From: Ciona savignyi
Lineage: Eukaryota > Chordata > Ascidiacea > Phlebobranchia > Cionidae
Length of the DNA stretch: 64,000 bases
Assembly (NCBI GenBank): GCA_000149265.1
Contig: CH003313.1
Span: forward strand, 1,446,803-1,510,802
Reading direction: 5' to 3'
The number at the start of each line of letters is the position of its first letter. The first letter of the stretch is position 1. Positions 57,142 through 64,000 of this stretch are shown piece after piece. Under the pieces are notes generated by a model. The model was not told the DNA's origin. It was given only the letters and a program-made list of their open reading frames with translations, and made no database searches. The position numbers were made by a program, and so were the translations under genes.

Positions 57142-60100
57142 ATGTTTCCAACACGGCCATCGCAAAATGAAGGGGAAGACCAACTGCTCCGATTACAAGA
57201 AAAATTCCTGGCAAGCGACAAAAAAGCTTCAGCTAAATTTGTAAGACTAAACCAACCAAATCAAAACAACCAAACGACTGAAGAAAACCTACCACAGAAA
57301 GGTGTGACATCTGTTGTGCTAAAGGCATTTAATGTTCGCTACTTTGCCTGGATTAAAAATGGATACTTGCAGTTACCATAAAAATACTCATATTCAAAAT
57401 ATTATGAGAAAACCATATTATGACAATGCCACATTCTAACTTTTTATTTCCCACTCAAGGAATATAATTAAATCATAATTTTAGCTAAATATCATTGTCA
57501 CAATTAAAGAAATCCCTTTTTATTGGAAAACATTAAGTGTATTACTGATCATCAGTGTTCTCTTGAGTTACTGAGTGGTTTTCTAAATAATAATTTGAAG
57601 GTCATTAGAGACACCGATAAACAAACATCTCAAACCCAACCGTTGGATATCGATAGAGCATAAATTTTACTGCTAGGAAAATAAACGAAACTGATACCAC
57701 AGAGACAAAGCCATCATGGGAAGAAGTGGAAGAAGACATGAACCGTGTTGACACCCACATCACCAAAGTACTTTCCAGTATCATCCGTGAACGAGATGTT
57801 AAACATAAAATTGCTTCGTTTCCTGTAAAGTCCAAGCTTCCTGCAGCTATGCAACGGAATTGTGGAATTGCTTCGCAAAAAAAGTAAATAGTGACTAGAA
57901 AAAATCAAAATTAGAAGTGACTAGAAAAAATCAAATTTAGAACAATGTAGTTTAGAACCAAAAGTCCCTAGAGTTGTGGTATGCAAGAATCGTGGTGCAG
58001 TTTGCAGAACGTGACATGTTATACTTACATGAAATGTAGCAATATTTCCTCCCCTTCTTGTGTTTAATCCGGCCTAAGGACTTTTGGTACAAAACAAAAT
58101 GAATATTTTTGTGCAATATGGTATTATTTTGTCTGTTATTGTTTTGTCTTTTAAAGCCGAAGTGCTATTTCTTAAAAAAAATGCTCTTTGATCTGCTTGG
58201 ACTAAATCAGGTTAAAAAATGTCAAAGCATATTTGCTGTGTTTACCAGTGTGACACAAACTTTTAATCTGTTCGGTAGGGTTCTGTAATCTAAAAATGGT
58301 TTGGAACTACTGCTGTATAGATTTTAATTCAATTTCTTTTTAAAATTATGGCCCCAATAATTGTAATCCCTACTAAATCAAATCAAATATAATGCCATTG
58401 CACTAAGTCCTTGAGTAACTAGAGAGTGTCAACTACGTATTTAACCACCACTATTTGTAAAAAAACATTTTGTATTCTATGTGCTTATGTACTGTAGCTG
58501 TAGTTTGTGGTACCACTAAGGTACCAAAGATTTATATATACATCTACACCTCAACGCGAGTTAAAAAACGATACTGGTTATCATTTTTTTAAGATTACAT
58601 GGCATTTTGGGATGATTTAAGTGGGGTAATGTTTAAAACTAATTTGATGTGTATTAATGATTTAAGTGGTTTTTATGTTTCTGGGGATTTAGGGGAAATT
58701 GGTTAAAGTAGAATTTTTATAGCTATTTTGTTCATCTTGAATTTCTTTCTGTATTGGTTTTGGCACTTAGTTTTTAGGGTATATCCTGTGTATTTTTTAC
58801 ATTTTTATATTTTTAACAACAGTTTTTAACAGAGTAACATTCCACTAAATATTATCTAATTTAAAGCATTCTGTAAGGGTCATGCTAAAAAAAGGCAAAA
58901 TTCCTGAAAAATTTAGCTTGGATTTTCTCTTAAGGGAATTCCCTTGAGCTTATCACCCAAAATACTGTTTAATTTTAAATCAAAAATTTTGTGTCATGTT
59001 TAATTACATTGCAGGAATGGAAAGAGTATTTTTGCTCAAAGCTTTTCTCGTACCAAGAAGACCGACAACGAAGAGGTTTCAGTGGAATCCCAACCTAAGA
59101 TGAATACAAGGTCTAGAAATTTTCATTACTATAAACGGAATTCCTTTTGGAATTTAATTATTAACTAAAGAGCAACGTATATTCAGTAAAACCCATGAGC
59201 TCATGCTGTGTCATAATAATCTTTTATAAATCTCGGTCAACAATATATTTAGTTGTTTAGTTGGTTAGCGATCTGAGGAAGCAACAGTTGTTGGATTGAA
59301 ATCAATGTCACTCAGTAGTTGTAACTTCATATGAACTTAGTGGATCGATAGGTTGAACTAAACCAGTACATATTAATTAGCCTATGAATTCTATTGAGGC
59401 CTATATTACACAGCAATTGGTTAGGTAACCTGGCAGTCAATGCAAGGTGGTCATGCAATGGTTTCCCCTGTGTTTACAAATTCACCAGGATAAAACCCAG
59501 CCTTTTTCCCATCAATTCATAGTGACAGTAGGGTGATGACCCACCCTATCCAATGTAACCCAACTAAATATCCCAAGGAAAGTACTGCTGGAACACAATG
59601 ACAACCCAAGTAAGCCATCAAACAGCAGTGACAACCTCCATCGAGAAATCCACAAGGAAAATATTCAGCGATTACAAACCATGAGTCAAGAGGAAATACA
59701 CATGGAGCAGGAAAAACTGAAATCAACCTTAGACCCAAAGCTGATCGCATATTTAACCCGCAAACAGCGTGGCAACGGTGCAACAGCAGGTGTGGCACGT
59801 GTTGGTTTGATACATATATTCCATAAATAGTGGGGAGGGTCAAGATTTAGCTGCTGGTATGTTATACTAGGGTCGCTACAACATATATGAAAATATGTGT
59901 AATTTGAAAATTACAATTTTTTTAATAAATAACTAGCAGGAATTGCCTAACACAGTGGTTGGCCACCTTTTGCTTTTAAAGAGCCATTTTAACCGATATT
60001 CCACAAAATAAAAATCACTGGGAGCCGCGAAACTATATTTTCGCAATAAAGGAAAACTATACTTAAGATAGAGACGCCAGTGAGCTTCTGTTTGTTTCAC

Positions 60101-63100
60101 TTATGCACTGGTATTAAACTTATTAAGCGACCACTACAGTAGCAATAAAATTAATAAGAGCCGCATCAGAAGGATGAAAGAGCAGAATACGGCTCCGGAG
60201 CAACAGGTTGTCGACCACTGGACTAACAACACACTAAGATCTATGTGGTTGTGTTGACCAACAGACATTGAACATTTAAACTAGTACAATATGATCTTGT
60301 TCACATTGTAATGACATCTTATTTTCCGAAATATTCCTTGTAATTATTAATCTAAGCTTGCTTGCAGCAAGTCATGTAGTGCAGAGCAGTGAAGTAAAGG
60401 AATCAGCTGAAACAAAATTTAAACAAGGTTGGTTGGAGGTCTGTGTAAACATAATAAAGATATTAATGTTGTGAAATGTTTAATAATTAGAATAAAATGA
60501 AATGTTTATCTGCGGAAATACCAAAACAACCGGTCATATACGGCTATATGTTAGCATTCAATGATTCGGTAGTCATGCTACTGGAACTTTTGCGGTGTGC
60601 TATGTATGATGGAGAATCAGTTTCTTTGGTTTACCCCAGTAATCCAACTTATTTTTTATTAGTGCCTTGCTCAATGCAATTGACTCTTAAACTCAATTTA
60701 TCGTAAACTCAATTTACAAGTCAATTGCGTACATTTCTGCATCTGATGTCCTGATATGCCACATTGATTTATACGAACTTGTATATTTAAAGCCCATGTT
60801 ATTTCATCATATCACGGTACTTCCCCAGACAGCGTAACTGAGCTGCAAAAGCAGTTTCCTAATATGGGAGAGGTGGAGAGAGATAAGCTTAAGTGGATGG
60901 AGGAGGTGCCAGTGCAATGCAAACTAGAGGCTGAAGCTGGAGCATGCAGGTACAATTAAGCTGTAAAATTTTGTGCATACAATCTAACAAGGTAACACAC
61001 ATTGAAATTGGTCGTTAAAGTCGGCCTGTTCGTCCGTAAAATCGTTCGCTAAAGTTGGCTTAAATTTTGTACAATATTGTGCATATAATCTAACAAAATT
61101 ACACAGAGTGATCCAGCAAGTTGGCTAGGCAATGGGTATTCTGACAAAGAACTATGTTCCTTGTTGTCCCCACTCATAGTATTATTATTATAAATAATGT
61201 TTATTTCAATTTTGTTTACAGATTTGACTTTGACGGCAAAGTGTTAAAAGACTCTGACGTCCCAACCCACATGGGGTTGCATCATCACCCAAGTCAACCC
61301 CACCTGCCTGGATATACCCTGCAGGAATTATTTGAATTAAGTCGGAGCAACTTTCCCCAGCAACGCATCTTAGCCATGAAGATCTTCGGCAAAATATTAT
61401 TCCTGGTAAAAGAGATGGATGGTGTGAATTATACAACTGATCCAGATTTTCAAAAATGAGGCTATTTTACGTTTTAAAATAGATTCGACATTTGCTAAGA
61501 AATAAACCATGAGCAAAGCAGGCTAAGTTGGTTGCAGGGATATGTCATGCAGCATTTTTCCAACTCTTTTGATATAGAGCTCCCAATCTATAGTTTTGTG
61601 CTCCAACTTAAGTGTCAAAAAATATATATCTCTCAGCTTATGAATGACAAAGCTCCATCATGGTTTTTCACTGGTTACATGTGTAGATTAACCAGTGTAC
61701 GAGAAAATCTTTCATAAGGAATGCAAAGGATTAAATTATAATATAAATTATAATGATGAATGTTCGGTGCCATCAATATAAATTACCAATCCTAATAAAT
61801 CTGTTATGAGTGTCTTAAAATAAAGTTGTGAATATTTCCAGGATAAACATTCCACTGGTGGCACCTTTACCCCCACACTACTGGATGGTGGACTCCCTTT
61901 CCTGCTGAGGTGGTTCCTCGACGAACGCTCACAAAGTTCCATGTCTGTCTCCATCGAAACATTATGGTGTCTACTGGTTCCCCCGCAGAATGAGGTGGTT
62001 TGTGGTTTGTTTGTTGCTATTCCCTTATGCCACAAGAAGATATATTGGGAACAATGAGAGCTATAATCCAGTCACATACAGTCAAATCTCGCTACTATGT
62101 CACTAAGGCTATTATACCACTTTTACAGTACGGTATACTGTAGCCGTTTTACAAACCCTGGTTACTATTCCACTTTACCTTGGTCCCACGGGTGGCATAG
62201 TAAAGAGAGTTGACTGTAGACTAATGGTAACGAAACATTGCAAGGTAGTTTTAGGGTTCAATCTTTCTCCAGATAACTTTCCTGCATTCTCTGTGTCCAA
62301 GTCATTTGCCTTTATCTAGTGTTCCAAACATATTATGTTTAGACAATTTGTTGACCAACCCCTTAGACAAACAAGAGTAGTCACAACAAGTTATTATCTC
62401 CATCATAACCCCCTGTAGACGGCATTCCTTGATTCGATATTCATGAATCATCGTGGTTACGAGACCCGCCATCTCCGCCCCATTAATCCCACTCCCGTCC
62501 AAACTGAGGAAGATCAGCAAGTGATCAAGAAGGACCTCATACAAGGCTTTCTACAGATGGATTTGCTGCAGAGATTGAGGTTTTTGTGAATACTATGAAG
62601 CCTTACTTGTTAAATTTTTCGAACTAACTAGGTTAATAAGTTAATTTAAGTATTTGTAGAAAACCTCCAATAGTCAAAGAAATATCAGCTAATGCGTTTA
62701 TAAGATAGGCCTATACATATTTCATAAAGCATCATGTAACTCTCATTTAAATCAAAGTTCAGCTGGTTGTATGCAAGATCCAAACTACTCTAGTAAAGCA
62801 TATTTACCTCTATAATTTGATTTGCTAGATCTCTTATAAAGTTGTGTATAGTTCCAAATGCTGCAACAATTATTTTAAAACACCCAGATACGTACTTGAA
62901 GTGTGCCAGCCGGATGTAGCCACAACAAATAAATGTTTGGAAATAATCGAACGAATCTGTCGTCATTCCAATGAGAGCTCACACAAAGTGCTTGAGTGTC
63001 CACGACTTTTTAAAGTCATTACAACGAACTTCATCTCGACTGCTGTGGTGAATAAAGCAGGTGGGAAAATAAACATGTGAATTAGGCTGGGGTTCCAGGA

Positions 63101-64000
63101 TTACACTATGGCAGGAATCTTTATTACACTGATAAAAGTCATTGCAGTCAGTTTACTAAAGCTAATAAACATGTTGTTGAACCTATTATTATTTTTCCCT
63201 AATTTCAAATCATGTGCTTTAATATCACTGATACTACATGTACAATTAACAAATTGCCAGTTTCTTGTCCCGCATATTTCATTGTCATTAACAAAAAAGG
63301 GATATAAATAATTAAATACAGTAGACGAGGCCACCAAACCTAGACAAAAAAAACAAAAATTACCTATGACAAAAAAACAAAAATTACCTATGACAAAAAA
63401 AAACAAAAATTACCTATGGTATTAAGTCCTGAAGAAGAGCTTGCGGTAAAGTAAAGTAAAGTTTATTATCGCTCGCTCATTTCAGCTGTATCAAGTCGCT
63501 ACGCTGTGAGAGTGATGTGTGTGTTGTGCCAATCAAGTCGAGCGAATGCTTGTCGAGTGGTGGAGGAAAGCACTGGGGTTGTTCGACTGATGCTTCGTTT
63601 CCTCGCTGCTGTTGGGGGCGTTGCATCTGAGGGTGGGTTGTGTGATGCAGACAAATCATTGGGTTAAATTGGTTTCAAATAATTTTTCCAACACACAGTT
63701 AACTGTGTTGATATATAATAAAAAAAACAGTATTTTAGTTAAAACACATAGCTAAATTGAGAAAAATACTTAAAATTCTAAGAAGTAATGGAATGTTATT
63801 TTTTAATTTTAATTAGTAAAATGTTGACTTCTGACTCTTTTTCTGCTTAAACTCTTACGCCTTCATGAAGTATTCTTGACAACAATCATTAAATTTGGTT
63901 TTGTCAGGGACCTCTTGCAGCGACATGTTGGCACTGGAGCTGGTGATGTGGAGGTTGTGGAGAATTTGTGAAGCTTATGTGTCTTATGCTCGAGTTTTGA
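57142..64000 (+). CDS. RPAP1: RPAP1, RNA polymerase II-associated protein 1, N-terminal part (12 exons seen, open at right edge)
   Basis: RPAP1 helps assemble and import RNA polymerase II. Exons: 57142-57301, 57677-57883, 59015-59110, about 59578-59789, 60368-60427, 60829-60949, 61222-61405, 61842-61994, 62419-62579, 62888-63060, 63486-63632 and from 63908 onward. Visible conserved blocks: DQLLRLQEKFLAS (residue 14 on), DTHITKVLSSIIRERD, NGKSIFAQSFSR, ENIQRLQTMSQEEI...LDPKLIAYL, and the RPAP1 C-type block DVPTHMGLHHHPSQPHLPGY followed by TLQELFELSRSNFPQQR. After these come RYVLEVCQPD and a Leu-rich helical region. All joins from exon 2 on keep phase. Exon 1 to exon 2 does not (phase 1 donor against phase 2 acceptor), so a small exon or another splice site is missing there. 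The acceptor at 59578 is tentative. Gene identity is firm. Confidence 0.92.
59953..60220. mobile_element. hAT-type MITE, second family, complete, RPAP1 intron
   Basis: Ends CAGTGGTTGGCCACC and GGTTGTCGACCACTG; flanks GCCTAACA and GACTAACA give a 7/8 target duplication. Confidence 0.8.
63285..63345. repeat. Dispersed repeat fragment
   Basis: CATTAACAAAAAAGGGATAT and GCCACCAAACCTAGA match 37590-37655. Confidence 0.5.
63343..63417. repeat. Three-unit tandem repeat of 24-26 bp
   Basis: GACAAAAAAAACAAAAATTACCTAT-type units at 63343, 63368 and 63392 that differ only in A-run length. In RPAP1 intron 10. Confidence 0.85.

Noticed and set aside
62302-62544. Minus-strand ORF over RPAP1 exon 9
   Set aside because: Antisense shadow of a phase-consistent, conserved plus-strand exon.
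63101-63406. Minus-strand ORF with repeated FFVIGNFC words
   Set aside because: Translation of the 24-26 bp tandem repeat in an intron.

Overview
The window is animal nuclear DNA: AT-rich, with nine multi-exon, animal-type genes on both strands and many small transposons. I read it as an ascidian tunicate, most likely a Ciona-type genome. The reasons are the compact genes, the repeated pattern of a strong splice-acceptor AG 5-30 nt before the ATG with no visible upstream exon (expected for spliced-leader trans-splicing), very closely spaced same-strand genes, and a dense tRNA-derived SINE family. The species call is an inference. Exons were joined by hand from acceptor/donor sites, reading phase and family conservation.

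Layout, left to right: the first three coding exons of an ALDH8A1-like aldehyde dehydrogenase (-, 1053-2408, continuing off the left edge); an ARHGAP11A-like RhoGAP (+, 5026-13308, 14 exons, with a large tandem-repeat region in the last exon); RAB1A (+, 15150-19283, 7 exons, complete); hydroxymethylbilane synthase HMBS (-, 21169-27030, 11 exons, complete); a synaptotagmin-14/16-like gene (+, 30580-39195, 12 exons found, start codon not located); a JmjC-domain plus EF-hand protein with a signal peptide (-, 40043-46015, 9 exons, one cut by an assembly gap); COQ6 (-, 48816-53611, 9 exons, complete); a single-exon ORF fusing an NME6-type nucleoside diphosphate kinase to a CSKMT/METTL12-type methyltransferase (-, 53771-54904); and the first two thirds or so of the visible RPAP1 gene (+, 57142 to beyond 64000).

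The most unusual locus is the NME6-CSKMT fusion lying 159 bp upstream of COQ6 on the same strand, with no AATAAA between them. All three activities are mitochondrial in vertebrates, so this looks like a candidate trans-spliced operon with a shared mitochondrial theme. Other notable points are a higher-order 11-residue x 4 repeat in the RhoGAP tail, the JmjC/EF-hand secretory-pathway protein, and an apparently spurious 100-N gap inside a coding exon.

Intergenic and intronic space is filled with one tRNA-derived SINE family (about 20 recognisable copies, tail of ATCCT repeats), a second poly(A)-tailed SINE, at least two hAT-type MITE families with 8-bp target duplications, and a mariner-like MITE. 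I saw no true tRNA or rRNA genes, no CRISPR and no viral genes.
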